Source of the DNA: CAWCFV01 sp963794995 | GTDB taxonomy: Bacteria > Actinomycetota > Actinomycetes > JACCUZ01 | Assembly: GCA_963794995.1 (NCBI GenBank) | Contig: CAWCFV010000002.1 | Span: 1,116,001-1,180,000 of the forward strand | Direction: 5' to 3' | Length of the DNA: 64,000 nucleotides | In this document: positions 16,735-25,785 of the stretch, in pieces | Layout of the letters: each line of letters opens with the position of its first letter | Numbering within the stretch: position 1 is the stretch's first letter | Notes under the pieces: model-generated | Database searches by the model: none | Told to the model about the DNA's origin: nothing | Seen by the model: the letters and a program-made list of their open reading frames with translations, nothing else | Position numbers and translations under genes: made by a program

Positions 16735-18642
16735 TCAGTGACCGAGCTCGAGGGCGTCGAGCAGGACGTCGACGGCGGTCTCGACCTCGCCGGCCCCGTC
16801 GACGGTCACGTCCGGGTTCTCCGGGGGCTCGTAGCCCTGACCGACGCCGGTCATGTTGGGAAGGGTGCCGGCCTTGGCCTTGGCGTAGAGCCCCTTGGGG
16901 TCGCGCTCCACGACGACCTCGGCGGGGGTGTCCACCCAGACCTCGAGGAAGTCGCCCTCGTCGAAGAGCCCCTTCGCCGCCCGCCGGTCGCCCCGGAACG
17001 GCGACACGAGCGAGACGATCACGACGAGACCCGCGTCGGCCATCAGCTTCGCTGTCTCGGCGACCCTGCGGACGTTCTCCGCCCGGTCCTCGGGGGTGAA
17101 GCCGAGGTCCTTGTTCAGGCCGGTGCGGACGCCGTCGCCGTCGAGCACGTACGTGTGCAGGCCGAGACCGTGCAGCTTGCGCTCCAGCGCGTCCGCGATC
17201 GTCGACTTCCCGGCGCCCGGCAGACCGGTGAGCCAGAGCACCCGCGGTCGCTGGTTCTTCAGCGTCGCCCGCGCCTCGCGGTCGACGGTGAAGTTGTGCG
17301 GCACCACGTTGTGCGCGCGCCGGAGGGAGTGCCGCACGAGCCCCGCGGCCACCGTGTCGCGGCTGACCCGCTCGACGAGCAGGAACCCGCCGGTGTCCCG
17401 GCTGAGCTTGTACGGGTCCAGCGGGACGGGGGTGTCGGTCGCGATCTCGACCAGGCCGATGTCGTTCATCTTCAGCGTGCGGGCAGCCATCTCCTCGCCC
17501 GACACGACGTCGCGCCGGTTGCGGATGGCGGTGACCACGGCCGGGACGGCCAGCGAGCCCGCGAGCAGCAGGTAGGAGCGCCCGTGCCGCAGCTCCTCCT
17601 CGCCCGTCCAGACCAGGTCGGCGGCGAACGCGGTCGCCGGGCGCGGGTACTGGTCGTCCGCCAGGCCCTCGGCCGGGGCGACGACGAGGTCGCCACGCGT
17701 GACGTCGGTCTCGGTCTCCACAGTGAGCACGACGGCCTCGTCGGCGCTGGCCGACTCGACGTCCTCGCCGCCGACGAGCACCCGCTCGACGGTCGTCGTC
17801 GCACCCTTCGCGTTGATCACGACCTTGTCCCCCGGGCGCACGGACCCGGCGATGACGGTACCCGCGTAGCCGCGGAAGTTGTCGGCCCGGACGATGTACT
17901 GCACCGGCAGCCGGAACGGGGCTGCGGTGTGGTCCTCCGTCTCGGACGGCCGCCAGGACGTCAGCGCCTCGAGGACGCTCGGCCCGTGGTACCAGCCCAT
18001 CTGGGTCGAGCGCTCGATCACGTTGTCGCCGGTCAGCGCGCTGACCGGGATGACCTGCACGTCCTCGAGGTCGAACCGGGCCGCGGCGGAGCGGATCGCG
18101 CCGGCGAACTCCTCGAAGGCGACGTGCGCGAACCCGACGGCGTCCATCTTGTTGATGGCTACGAGCACGGTGCGCACACCCATGAGCGCGCAGACCGTGA
18201 GGTGCCGGTGGGTCTGCGGCCGGATGCCGCGGGCGGCGTCGACCAGCAGGATCGCGACGTCGGCGGTCGACGCGGCGACGGCCATGTTGCGGGTGTACTG
18301 CTCGTGGCCGGGCGCGTCCGCGATGATCGCGCGGCGGCCGGACGGCAGGTACAGGTGCCGGTAGGCGACGTCGATCGTGATGCCCTGGGCGTGCTCGGCC
18401 TCGAGCCCGTCGGTGAGCATCGAGTAGTCGACCTCGCCCTTGGGGATGGTCGAGCCGCTCCTGCGGGTGTTGCGGGCGTAGTCGAGGATGTCGTCCGGCA
18501 CGCTCTCGGTCTCGGCGAGCATCCGGCCGATGAGCGTCGACTTGCCGTCGTCGACCGAGCCGCAGGCCACGACCCGGACGATCGGGTGCTCGGCCAGCGC
18601 GGCGTCGTCGAGCCGCTCGGTGGGGGCCATGCTGGTCGCCAT
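16735..18642 (-). CDS. cysNC: bifunctional sulfate adenylyltransferase subunit 1/APS kinase
   Basis: 635-residue fusion. The CysN GTPase (about 20-445) has G1 GSVDDGKST (28-36), DAPGHEQY and NKMD, and supplies GTP hydrolysis that drives APS formation by CysD. The CysC kinase (about 465-635) has Walker A GLPGAGKST and DGDGVRTGLNKDLGF and makes PAPS. Its ATG shares a base with the stop of cysD, so the two are translationally coupled. Sulfate activation for cysteine synthesis or for sulfation; no reductase gene is in the window. Confidence 0.96.
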   Translation of the reverse strand: MATSMAPTERLDDAALAEHPIVRVVACGSVDDGKSTLIGRMLAETESVPDDILDYARNTRRSGSTIPKGEVDYSMLTDGLEAEHAQGITIDVAYRHLYLPSGRRAIIADAPGHEQYTRNMAVAASTADVAILLVDAARGIRPQTHRHLTVCALMGVRTVLVAINKMDAVGFAHVAFEEFAGAIRSAAARFDLEDVQVIPVSALTGDNVIERSTQMGWYHGPSVLEALTSWRPSETEDHTAAPFRLPVQYIVRADNFRGYAGTVIAGSVRPGDKVVINAKGATTTVERVLVGGEDVESASADEAVVLTVETETDVTRGDLVVAPAEGLADDQYPRPATAFAADLVWTGEEELRHGRSYLLLAGSLAVPAVVTAIRNRRDVVSGEEMAARTLKMNDIGLVEIATDTPVPLDPYKLSRDTGGFLLVERVSRDTVAAGLVRHSLRRAHNVVPHNFTVDREARATLKNQRPRVLWLTGLPGAGKSTIADALERKLHGLGLHTYVLDGDGVRTGLNKDLGFTPEDRAENVRRVAETAKLMADAGLVVIVSLVSPFRGDRRAAKGLFDEGDFLEVWVDTPAEVVVERDPKGLYAKAKAGTLPNMTGVGQGYEPPENPDVTVDGAGEVETAVDVLLDALELGH

Positions 18643-19568
18643 CAGAAGTACCCCTCGGTCTTCTTGCTCTCCATCGAGCCGCCGCCCTCGCCGTCGATGA
18701 GCCGCCCGGAGCGCTCGGAGCGGCGGTCGACGAGCATCTCCTCGAGCAGGTCGTCGAGGTTGTCGGCGGTCGACTCGACCGCCGCGGTCAGCGGGTAGCA
18801 GCCCAGCGTGCGGAAGCGGACGCTGCGCATCTCGGGCTGCTCGCCGTCCTGCAGCGGGTACCGCTCGTCGTCGACCATGATCAGCTGACCGTCGCGGTCG
18901 ACGACCGGGCGGTCCTTCGCGAAGTACAGCGGGACGACCTCGATGTTCTCGCGCTGGACGTAGCGCCACACGTCGAGCTCGGTCCAGTTCGACATCGGGA
19001 AGACCCGCATCGTCTGGCCCTCGGACAGCTGGGTGTTGGCGGTCCGCCAGAACTCCGGGCGCTGCTTGCGCGGCTCCCAGCGGTGGCCGGGCTCGCGGAG
19101 CGAGAAGACCCGCTCCTTGGCGCGGGACCGCTCCTCGTCACGCCGCGCCCCGCCGAAGGCGGCGTCGTAGCCACCCTGGTCGAGGGCCTCGCGCAGGGCC
19201 ACGGTCTTCATGATCCGGGTGTACTCGTGGGTGCCGTGGGTGAAGGGCGTGACCCCTTCGGAGCGCCCCTCCTCGTTCGTGTGGACGAGCAGCTCGACGC
19301 CGAGCTCGCGCGTCACCCGGTCACGGAACTCGATCATCTCGCGGAACTTCCACGTGGTGTCGATGTGCAGCACCGGGAAGGGCACCTTGCCGGGCGCGAA
19401 CGCCTTGACGGCGAGGTGGAGCAGGACCGAGGAGTCCTTGCCGATGCTGTAGAGCATGACCGGACGGCGGAAGGCGCCGGCCGCCTCGCGGAAGATGTGG
19501 ATGGCTTCGGCCTCGAGCGCGTCCAGGACCGCATCGGGCGCGATGGCCGCCTCGGCAGCAGACGACAT
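18642..19568 (-). CDS. cysD: sulfate adenylyltransferase subunit 2
   Basis: 308-residue ATP pyrophosphatase-family subunit that joins sulfate and ATP to APS together with CysN. PP-loop motif YSIGKDSSVLLHL, then GGARRDEERSRAKERVFS and the C-terminal tail ESKKTEGYF typical of CysD. The ATG at 19568 is preceded by GAGAGG at about 10 bases. First gene of cysD-cysNC. Confidence 0.96.
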   Translation of the reverse strand: MSSAAEAAIAPDAVLDALEAEAIHIFREAAGAFRRPVMLYSIGKDSSVLLHLAVKAFAPGKVPFPVLHIDTTWKFREMIEFRDRVTRELGVELLVHTNEEGRSEGVTPFTHGTHEYTRIMKTVALREALDQGGYDAAFGGARRDEERSRAKERVFSLREPGHRWEPRKQRPEFWRTANTQLSEGQTMRVFPMSNWTELDVWRYVQRENIEVVPLYFAKDRPVVDRDGQLIMVDDERYPLQDGEQPEMRSVRFRTLGCYPLTAAVESTADNLDDLLEEMLVDRRSERSGRLIDGEGGGSMESKKTEGYF

Positions 19569-19973
19569 GCGTGGGTGACCTCTCAGTCCTCGGGTCCCGC
19601 CCACCAGCGGGGCAGGGGGCGAGCCGCCATTCTGCCTGCCCGGTGTGCCCCCGGCCCAATCGAGGCCCCCGGTGGCCCGGGAGGGGCGTCGAACCAGGGC
19701 GTACGGGTCCGAATGCCGCATGCCAGGCGTGCCCCGCCACCCCGGATATCCGCTCGACGGCGGCGCCGGCGGATTCCTAGGCTCCCGCCGGAAGCAAACC
19801 CGACGGTGTCGACGTTCTGTCCGTCGACGTTGCGTCCTTCACCGCGGACGACCCGCGGCGAGGGGCCGCTCTTGTCGGTGCTCCGGGGGACGCTTGGTGC
19901 GCCCACGAGGCGACGACGTGCCCCTGCCCACCCCGGACCGCCGCGGCGGTCCGGCCGTTCGACGGAGAAGCCA
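19569..19973. other. 405-bp intergenic region between cysD and the MFS gene
   Basis: Divergent control region with no gene-like reading frame. Contents seen: two copies of GTCGACGTT (19808-19816 and 19823-19831) and a perfect 22-bp palindrome at 19933-19954. I found no recognisable riboswitch upstream of cysD. Confidence 0.5.
19933..19954. promoter_or_regulatory. perfect 22-bp palindrome upstream of the MFS exporter
   Basis: Two 11-bp arms, 19933-19943 and 19944-19954, are exact reverse complements with no spacer. The palindrome ends 19 bases before the GTG start at 19974. It could be the operator of a drug-responsive repressor or an RNA hairpin at the ribosome site; no regulator gene is adjacent. 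Confidence 0.5.
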
Positions 19974-21524
19974 GTGACCGAGCCCATCGCCCCCACCGGC
20001 GAGGCCATCGCCGAGGCCAAGGCCTCCCCCGCGGCGCCACCCGACCCGAAGCGCTGGCTGGCCCTGGCGGTGCTCGCCGCCGCCCAGCTGATGATCGTCC
20101 TGGACGCGTCGATCGTGAACATCGCGCTGCCCTCCGCACAGGACGACCTGGGCATCACCAACGCCAACCGGCAGTGGATGGTGACCGCCTACACACTGGC
20201 CTTCGGTGGGCTGCTCCTCCTGGGCGGCCGCATCGCGGACTACACCGGCCGCAAGCGCACCTTCATCATCGGGCTGCTCGGCTTCGCCGGCGCCTCCGCC
20301 CTGGGCGGGATCGCCCCGAACCAGGAGCTGCTGTTCGCGGCGCGCGCCCTGCAGGGCGCATTCGCCGCGCTGATGGCCCCGGCAGCGCTGTCGATCGTCA
20401 CGGTGACCTTCACCGACCCGCGGGAGCGCGCCAAGGCCTTCGGCGTCTTCGGTGCCCTCGCCGGCGGGGGCGCCGCCATCGGCCTCATCGTGGGCGGCGT
20501 GCTCACCGAGTACGCGTCGTGGCGCTGGTGCCTCGGCGTCAACGTCCCGGTCGCGCTGATCGTCGCAGCCGCCGCGGTCCCGATCGTGCACGAGAGCAAG
20601 GCGCACGGGGACACCCGCTACGACGTGCCCGGCGTGCTGCTCGCCACGCTGGGTCTGGTGTCGCTGGTCTACGGCTTCACCGAGGCCGCGCGGGCCAAGA
20701 ACCCGGAGAACCCCAACGACACCTCGGTGCAGGGCTGGACGGCCGCGCCGACGCTGACGTTCCTCGCCGTCGCCGTCATCCTGCTGGTCGCGTTCGTCTG
20801 GTGGGAGACGCGGGCCAAGAACCCGATGCTGCCCATGCGTGTCGTGCTCGACCGCAACCGCGGCGGGTCCTACCTCGTGTTCCTGCTGGTGGGTGCCGGC
20901 CTGTTCGCGATGTTCCTGTTCCTCACCTACTACTTCCAGATCAACCTCGGCTACAGCCCGCTCAAGGCCGGCTTCGCCTTCCTCCCGTTCAGCGCCGGCA
21001 TCATCCTCACCGCGGGTGTCGTGGCCCAGCTGCTGCCCCGGTTCGGACCCCGGCCCATCATGGTCCCGGGTCTGGTCATGGCCGTGACCGGCATGCTGCT
21101 GCTCACCCAGATCACGCAGGAGACCGCCTACGTGACCCACGTCCTGCCGGCCATGCTGCTGATGAGCATCGGCCTCGCCGGGGTGTTCATCCCCGCGTCC
21201 AGCACCGCGCTGATCGGGGTGGGGCACCACGACGCCGGGGTGGCGAGCGCGGTGCTCAACACCTCGCAGCAGATCGGCGGCTCGCTGGGCACCGCGTTGC
21301 TCAACACGCTGTTCGCCGGTGCCGTGACGAGCTACTTCGCCGAGAACCTGCGGGCTCCGGAGGACCAGGAGCGGCTCACCCCGCTGGCGCTGATCCACGG
21401 CTACCACGTCTCGTTCTTCTGGGGTGCGGTGCTGCTGGCCTTCGCGCTGCTGGCGACCCTGGTGTTCATCAACGCCCGCAAGGAGGACGTGCCCACCGAC
21501 GTCGAGGTGGCCGCAGCGGCCTGA
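19974..21524 (+). CDS. MFS transporter, DHA2 family (14-helix drug:proton antiporter type)
   Basis: 516-residue exporter with about 14 membrane helices. After a 23-residue cytoplasmic head come LMIVLDASIVNIALPSAQ (helix 1, DHA2 signature), the A motif GRIADYTGRKR between helices 2 and 3 and the antiporter motif C region GGAAIGLIVGGVL. Substrate cannot be read from sequence. The GTG at 19974 has GGAGA 4-9 bases upstream. The gene ends at a strong terminator hairpin. Confidence 0.92.
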   Translation: MTEPIAPTGEAIAEAKASPAAPPDPKRWLALAVLAAAQLMIVLDASIVNIALPSAQDDLGITNANRQWMVTAYTLAFGGLLLLGGRIADYTGRKRTFIIGLLGFAGASALGGIAPNQELLFAARALQGAFAALMAPAALSIVTVTFTDPRERAKAFGVFGALAGGGAAIGLIVGGVLTEYASWRWCLGVNVPVALIVAAAAVPIVHESKAHGDTRYDVPGVLLATLGLVSLVYGFTEAARAKNPENPNDTSVQGWTAAPTLTFLAVAVILLVAFVWWETRAKNPMLPMRVVLDRNRGGSYLVFLLVGAGLFAMFLFLTYYFQINLGYSPLKAGFAFLPFSAGIILTAGVVAQLLPRFGPRPIMVPGLVMAVTGMLLLTQITQETAYVTHVLPAMLLMSIGLAGVFIPASSTALIGVGHHDAGVASAVLNTSQQIGGSLGTALLNTLFAGAVTSYFAENLRAPEDQERLTPLALIHGYHVSFFWGAVLLAFALLATLVFINARKEDVPTDVEVAAAA

Positions 21525-21539
21525 GCGACCACGCCCTGC

Positions 21540-21580
21540 CGACGGCGGGGTCGTCCCCTGCGGGGGCGGCCCCGCCGTCG
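21540..21580. terminator. terminator-like hairpin after the MFS gene
   Basis: An 11-bp perfect stem pairs 21540-21550 with 21570-21580, and the 19-base loop itself holds a CCCC/GGGG stem. There is no T-run, as is common in high-GC actinobacteria. It lies 15 bases after the MFS stop and 14 before the next start. Confidence 0.6.
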
Positions 21581-21594
21581 CGGTGTCCGGCACA

Positions 21595-23157
21595 ATGACG
21601 CCGGTGACGAGGGTGGCGGTGGCGGCCCCGAACCTGTCCGCCGCCCGGGCGGCCGCGCGGATGGCGGACGAGGGCGGCGGCGCCGTCGACGCCGCGGTGG
21701 CGGCGACGCTGGTCACGATGGTGTCCGAGCCGGGCATCGTCTCCCTGGCCGGTGGCGCCTTCGTGACCCTCTGGCCGGCGGGCTCCGACCGGGCGGTGAC
21801 GGTCGACGGGTGCGTGGCCGCGCCCGGTCTGGGCGGGCCGGGCGAGCGGCCGGTGTCCGCGCACGACATCCGCACCGACTACGGCGGCGGCGTGACGATG
21901 ACGGTCGGCCTCGGCTCGGTCGCCGTCCCCGGCGCCCTGGCCGCCCTGGGCGAGGCGCACGAGCGCCACGGCGTCCTGCCCTGGCGCGCCGTGGTCGAGC
22001 CAGCGGTCGAGGTCGCCCGCGACGGCTTCGTCCTCGGCAGCGCAGCGGGCTACTACCTGCCGTTCGTGCGCGACTCGACCTACGGCTGGGACCCCGAGAC
22101 GGTGCGCGCCCTGCGCGGGCCCGACGGCGGCTGGCTCGGGACCGGCGACCTCATGCGTCTCGACGGCCTCGAGCAGACGGTCCGGCTGATCGCCGACGAG
22201 GGGGCCCGGACCCTGCACGACGGGACGCTGGCAGCGGCGGTCGCGACCGACATGGCGGCCCGCGGCGGCCGGGTGTCGGCCGAGGACCTCGCCGCGTACC
22301 GCCCGATCGTGCGGGCGGCCCTGCCGGTGCGGGCCGCCCGGTGGGACCTGCGGACCAACCCGCCGCCGTCGATCGGCGGCCCGGTCCTCGCCGCGATGCT
22401 GACGCTGCTCGGTGAGCGACCCGCCGGCGCCTGGACCGAGGACGACGTCGCCCACCTGGTGGCGGTGCAGCGACGCGTGCTGGACGCCCGGCGCGACCGG
22501 CTCGACCTCGCCGACGACCGGACGGCGGCGGCGCTGGCGCTGCTCGACGAGGTGGGCTGGACCCCCGCGGCTGCGGGATCTCCGAGCACAGCTCAGGTGT
22601 CGGTCGTCGACGCCGGCGGCACGGCCTGCTCGGTGACCACCTCGCACGGCTACGGGTCGGGGGCCACGGTGCCCGGCACCGGGCTCTGGCTGAACAACTG
22701 CCTCGGCGAGAAGGAGCTCACCCGGGCCGGTCCCCCGGCCGCGGGCGAGCGGCTGCCGAGCAACATGGCGCCCACGGTCGGCCGGCGCGACGACGGAGCG
22801 GTGCTCGCCCTCGGCAGTCCCGGCGCGGACCGCATCACGACCGCTCTGCTGCAGGTCCTGGCCTCGGTGGCCCACGGCGGCGCCGGCCTGCAGGAGGCGG
22901 TCGACCGGCCACGGCTGCACGTCCACCACCTCGCCGACGGCGAGGGTGAGGGCGCGGGTGACGACGACACCGGCGTCACGGTGGTGGTGGAGGCCGAGTC
23001 CGACCTCCCGCTGCCGCCGGTCGACCTCGCGGTGCGCCGGCACCCGCCGCGGTCGATGTACTTCGGCGGCGTCGGCGCGGCCGTACGGCACGCCGACGGC
23101 CGGTTGGAGGCCGCCGCGGACCCACGCCGGGCCGGAGTCGTCGTCGTCGCGCCGTGA
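21595..23157 (+). CDS. gamma-glutamyltransferase family protein (atypical)
   Basis: 520-residue Ntn-hydrolase of the gamma-glutamyltranspeptidase family. The large-subunit start has GGGAVDAAVAATLVTMVSEP; the predicted autocleavage site gives Thr332 as nucleophile in STAQVSVVDAGG, aligned with TTHYSVVD of classical enzymes. PGTGLWLNN and GERLPSNMAPT also fit. It lacks a signal peptide, unlike classical periplasmic enzymes, so it is likely cytoplasmic, and the Thr-Thr-His around the nucleophile is replaced by Thr-Ala-Gln. It may act as a hydrolase or acylase on another gamma-glutamyl or amide substrate. Confidence 0.88.
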   Translation: MTPVTRVAVAAPNLSAARAAARMADEGGGAVDAAVAATLVTMVSEPGIVSLAGGAFVTLWPAGSDRAVTVDGCVAAPGLGGPGERPVSAHDIRTDYGGGVTMTVGLGSVAVPGALAALGEAHERHGVLPWRAVVEPAVEVARDGFVLGSAAGYYLPFVRDSTYGWDPETVRALRGPDGGWLGTGDLMRLDGLEQTVRLIADEGARTLHDGTLAAAVATDMAARGGRVSAEDLAAYRPIVRAALPVRAARWDLRTNPPPSIGGPVLAAMLTLLGERPAGAWTEDDVAHLVAVQRRVLDARRDRLDLADDRTAAALALLDEVGWTPAAAGSPSTAQVSVVDAGGTACSVTTSHGYGSGATVPGTGLWLNNCLGEKELTRAGPPAAGERLPSNMAPTVGRRDDGAVLALGSPGADRITTALLQVLASVAHGGAGLQEAVDRPRLHVHHLADGEGEGAGDDDTGVTVVVEAESDLPLPPVDLAVRRHPPRSMYFGGVGAAVRHADGRLEAAADPRRAGVVVVAP

Positions 23158-23235
23158 TCCGGGGCGGGCCGCCCGGCCCTCGGCGACAGGACGCCGGGCT
23201 GTGGACGAGGCGCTCGCGACGTCCCGGGGCACCGA

Positions 23236-23256
23236 TAGGATCGAACACATGTTCGA
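23236..23256 (+). promoter_or_regulatory. -10 element and LexA-type SOS box over the start of the DUF222 gene
   Basis: TAGGAT (23236-23241) is a good -10, and TCGAAC-ACAT-GTTCGA (23241-23256) matches the actinobacterial LexA box GAAC-N4-GTTC with perfect 6-bp arms. The box spans the ATG at 23249, so a bound LexA would block a leaderless start. Binding is inferred from the match. Confidence 0.75.
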
Positions 23257-24565
23257 TACCGCGCTCTCGTCCGGGAGCGCCCCGCTCGACGCGGCGACGC
23301 TACGGCGCTGGCTGCGCGACCTGGGTGACCTCGATCGCGAGGTCGACGACGCCGGGCGGATCGAGCAGATCCGGCTCCTCGAGCGGCTCAAGGCCGCGGC
23401 GGCCGCCGCACAGGCGGTGGTGACCAGCGAGTTCGTCGCGTCCCAGCGGGCAGCCCAGGCGGCTGCCGGTGTCCCCCGCGAACGGCTCGGCCAGGGCGTC
23501 GCGGCCCAGGTGGCGCTGGCCCGCCGGGAGTCGCCCCACCGCGGCGGCCAGCACGTCGGCCTGGCCCAGGCGCTCGTGCACGAGCTGCCTGGAACCCTGG
23601 CGGAACTGCGCGCCGGCCGGACCAGCGAGTGGCGGGCGACCCTCGTGGCCCGCGAGACCGCCTGCCTCGACCGGGACGCCCGCCGCCTGGTCGACGCCGA
23701 GCTCGCCCCGCAGCTGGCCGGTCTGGGTGACCGGCAGACCGAGGCAGCTACCCGACGGGCCGCCTACCGGCTCGACCCGCACGCCGTGACGGCGCGGTCC
23801 CGGGGAGCCGCCGCGGACCGACGGGTCACCCTGCGCCCCGCTCCGGACACCATGTCGCGGCTGGGCGCCTTCCTGCCGGTGGCTCAGGGCGTGGCCGCCT
23901 TCGCCGCACTGACCCGCGAGGCCGACCGGCTCCGCGCCGAGGGCGACGCGCGCGGCCGCGGCCAGATCATGGCCGACACCCTGGTCGAGCGGCTGACCGG
24001 GCAGGCGACCGCGGACGCCGTCCCGGTCGAGGTGCACCTCGTCATGAGCGACCGCACCCTGCTCGGTGACGACAGCGCACCCGGTGAGCTGCCCGGCATC
24101 GGACCGGTCCCCGCCCCGGCAGCGCGCGCCCTGGTGCGCGACTCCGTCGCCCAGGTCTTCCTGCGCCGGCTCTACGCGAGCCCGGTCGACGGCGTCCTGG
24201 TGGCCACGGAGTCCCGGCGTCGCCACTTCCCGCACCCCCTGCGCCAGATGCTCGTGCTGCGCGACCAGCTCTGCCGGACCCCGTGGTGCGGCGCACCGGT
24301 CCGGCACGCGGACCACGTCGTGCCCCATGCCGTGGGCGGAGCGACCAGCGTCGCCAACGGGCAGGGGCTGTGCGAGGCCTGCAACCACACCAAGCAGTCG
24401 CCCGGCTGGCAGGCCGCGCCCGGACCGGGTGGCGCGGGCCGTGTCGTCGAGACGGTCACCCCGACCGGGCACCGCTACCGCAGCCGGCCGCCACCCCTGC
24501 CGGGGGCGCAGCCGCCTCCCGAGAGCCGGATGGAGGCGGGTCTCCGGCGGCTGCTCGCCTCCTGA
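23249..24565 (+). CDS. DUF222 and HNH endonuclease domain protein (13E12 family)
   Basis: 438-residue protein. The DUF222 helical domain (about 15-300) is followed by an HNH nuclease domain (about 345-405) with CRTPWCGAPVRHADHVVPH and GLCEACNHTKQS, which supply the zinc-binding cysteines and the catalytic histidines. These genes are multicopy in actinobacteria, related to the mycobacterial 13E12 repeat proteins, and of unknown cellular role. The start coincides with a LexA-type box, pointing to DNA damage induction. Confidence 0.92.
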   Translation: MFDTALSSGSAPLDAATLRRWLRDLGDLDREVDDAGRIEQIRLLERLKAAAAAAQAVVTSEFVASQRAAQAAAGVPRERLGQGVAAQVALARRESPHRGGQHVGLAQALVHELPGTLAELRAGRTSEWRATLVARETACLDRDARRLVDAELAPQLAGLGDRQTEAATRRAAYRLDPHAVTARSRGAAADRRVTLRPAPDTMSRLGAFLPVAQGVAAFAALTREADRLRAEGDARGRGQIMADTLVERLTGQATADAVPVEVHLVMSDRTLLGDDSAPGELPGIGPVPAPAARALVRDSVAQVFLRRLYASPVDGVLVATESRRRHFPHPLRQMLVLRDQLCRTPWCGAPVRHADHVVPHAVGGATSVANGQGLCEACNHTKQSPGWQAAPGPGGAGRVVETVTPTGHRYRSRPPPLPGAQPPPESRMEAGLRRLLAS

Positions 24566-24568
24566 GGA

Positions 24569-24590
24569 ACCCGCACGGGGCAGCGCGGGT
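24569..24590. terminator. weak hairpin after the DUF222 gene
   Basis: ACCCGC (24569-24574) pairs with GCGGGT (24585-24590) across a 10-base loop, right after the stop codon. Short stem and no T-run, so only a possible terminator. Confidence 0.3.
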
Positions 24591-24657
24591 CTCGGGCTTC
24601 CACGCGACCTCGGACAGGAGCAGACTAACGCGGCGGCCCGACGCCAAGGAGTCCTCG

Positions 24658-25151
24658 ATGTCCTACCCGGCCTACCCGGAGTATCCGGAGCCGCGCTATG
24701 ACGGCGAGACGGCGAGCCGTCGGCGCTGTACCGGCCCGAGGGCACCGCACCGGACCTGGTGAGCCCGACCACGAGCGCGCACTATCTCGCGACCGGCGCC
24801 TCGACCGACGGGCAGGTCGGCGTGTACCGGTGGGAGATGGGCCCAGGGAGCGGCGGCCCGCCGGCCCATTTCCACCGGGCCATCACCGAGTCGTTCTACG
24901 TCCTGTCCGGGACGGTCCGGCTCTACGACGGCACGGCGTGGGTCGACGGCTCCCCCGGCGACTTCCTCTACGTCGCCCAGGGCGGCGTGCACGCGTTCTC
25001 GAACGACTCCGGCCAGCCGGCGTCGATGCTCATCCTCTTCACACCCGGCGCGCCGCGCGAGGGCTACTTCGCCGGGGTCCGCACGACCGGCGAGATGCCG
25101 CCGGCCGACCGGGAGGAGTTCTTCCGCCGGCACGACACGTTCTGGGTGTGA
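24658..25151 (+). pseudogene. cupin domain protein, frameshifted near its N-terminus
   Basis: Small cupin with a double-stranded beta-helix (about 60-140) carrying the metal motif in PPAHFHRAITESFYVLSG and GDFLYVAQGGVHAF, and ending RHDTFWV. The strong AAGGAG (24646-24651) serves ATG 24658, which opens MSYPAYPEYPEPRYDGE. That frame then leaves the cupin frame between about 24701 and 24716, where GACGGCGA is duplicated back to back; one missing base would join it to GEPSALYRPEGTAPDLV and the cupin core. A GTG at 24759 could restart a 130-residue protein but has no ribosome site. Single-base deletion or sequencing error. Enzymatic role unknown. Confidence 0.8.
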
Positions 25152-25176
25152 CCGGCCCCCGTTCAGCCGGCACAGG

Positions 25177-25785
25177 TCAGCGCGGCGACCAGAACCAGGG
25201 GTCGGGGAGGTCGAGGAAGCGCGGCTCCCCGTCGGTGAGCGACATCAGCTCGGTCATCTGCTCCTGCAGCTCCGGCGGCGGCTCCTTGGTCTCGCCGGCC
25301 CGGGCCTCCTCCTCCGACGTGAAGTAGTTGAGCATCGACCACCGGCCGTCGGCGTGAGCGAGGTTGAGGCTGCCGAGGATGTCCGGGCGGAAGCCCGACC
25401 AGTCGGTGTCGTCCTCCTCGATCAGCTTCCAGGCCCGGTCGGGGTCGGTGCTCCCGCCCTGCATCAGCTGGACGAACCCCGCCTGGTCGGGGTCCCCGTG
25501 CACGTCGACCCGCACCCGGGTGCTGTCGGAGAAGGTCGCGTCACCGGCCAGGAGCGCGGCGGTCGCCTCCCACCACGCGCCCTGCTCGGGCCGGTCGCTG
25601 TTGCGCCGCGCGGCGTCCTCGGAGTCGAAGCGGGCGACGACGACCAGGGTCCCGTCGGGCGTCACACCTGCGGTGGTCCCCAGCCAGCCGGTTGCCCCGG
25701 GGGCGACCTCGTCGACCCACCGCTGCAGCTGTGCGCGCACCGCCCCGGCGTCGGTCACGGGTGCCTGGATGACCTGGACGAACAT
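25177..25785 (-). CDS. conserved protein, dimeric alpha/beta-barrel-like
   Basis: 202-residue protein built of two similar halves, each beginning with a strand (FVQVIQAPV near 2-10 and FVQLMQGGS near 104-112) and carrying VARFDSEDAARR or LNYFTSEEEARAGE. The pattern suggests a tandem ferredoxin-like ABM/EthD-type barrel fold; this is inference. No catalytic residue is recognised. The ATG at 25785 has AGGGGAG about 5 bases upstream. Confidence 0.75.
   Translation of the reverse strand: MFVQVIQAPVTDAGAVRAQLQRWVDEVAPGATGWLGTTAGVTPDGTLVVVARFDSEDAARRNSDRPEQGAWWEATAALLAGDATFSDSTRVRVDVHGDPDQAGFVQLMQGGSTDPDRAWKLIEEDDTDWSGFRPDILGSLNLAHADGRWSMLNYFTSEEEARAGETKEPPPELQEQMTELMSLTDGEPRFLDLPDPWFWSPR

Noticed and set aside
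19569..19800. Possible riboswitch upstream of cysD
   Set aside because: No conserved core of SAM or other sulfur-linked riboswitches could be found on either strand.
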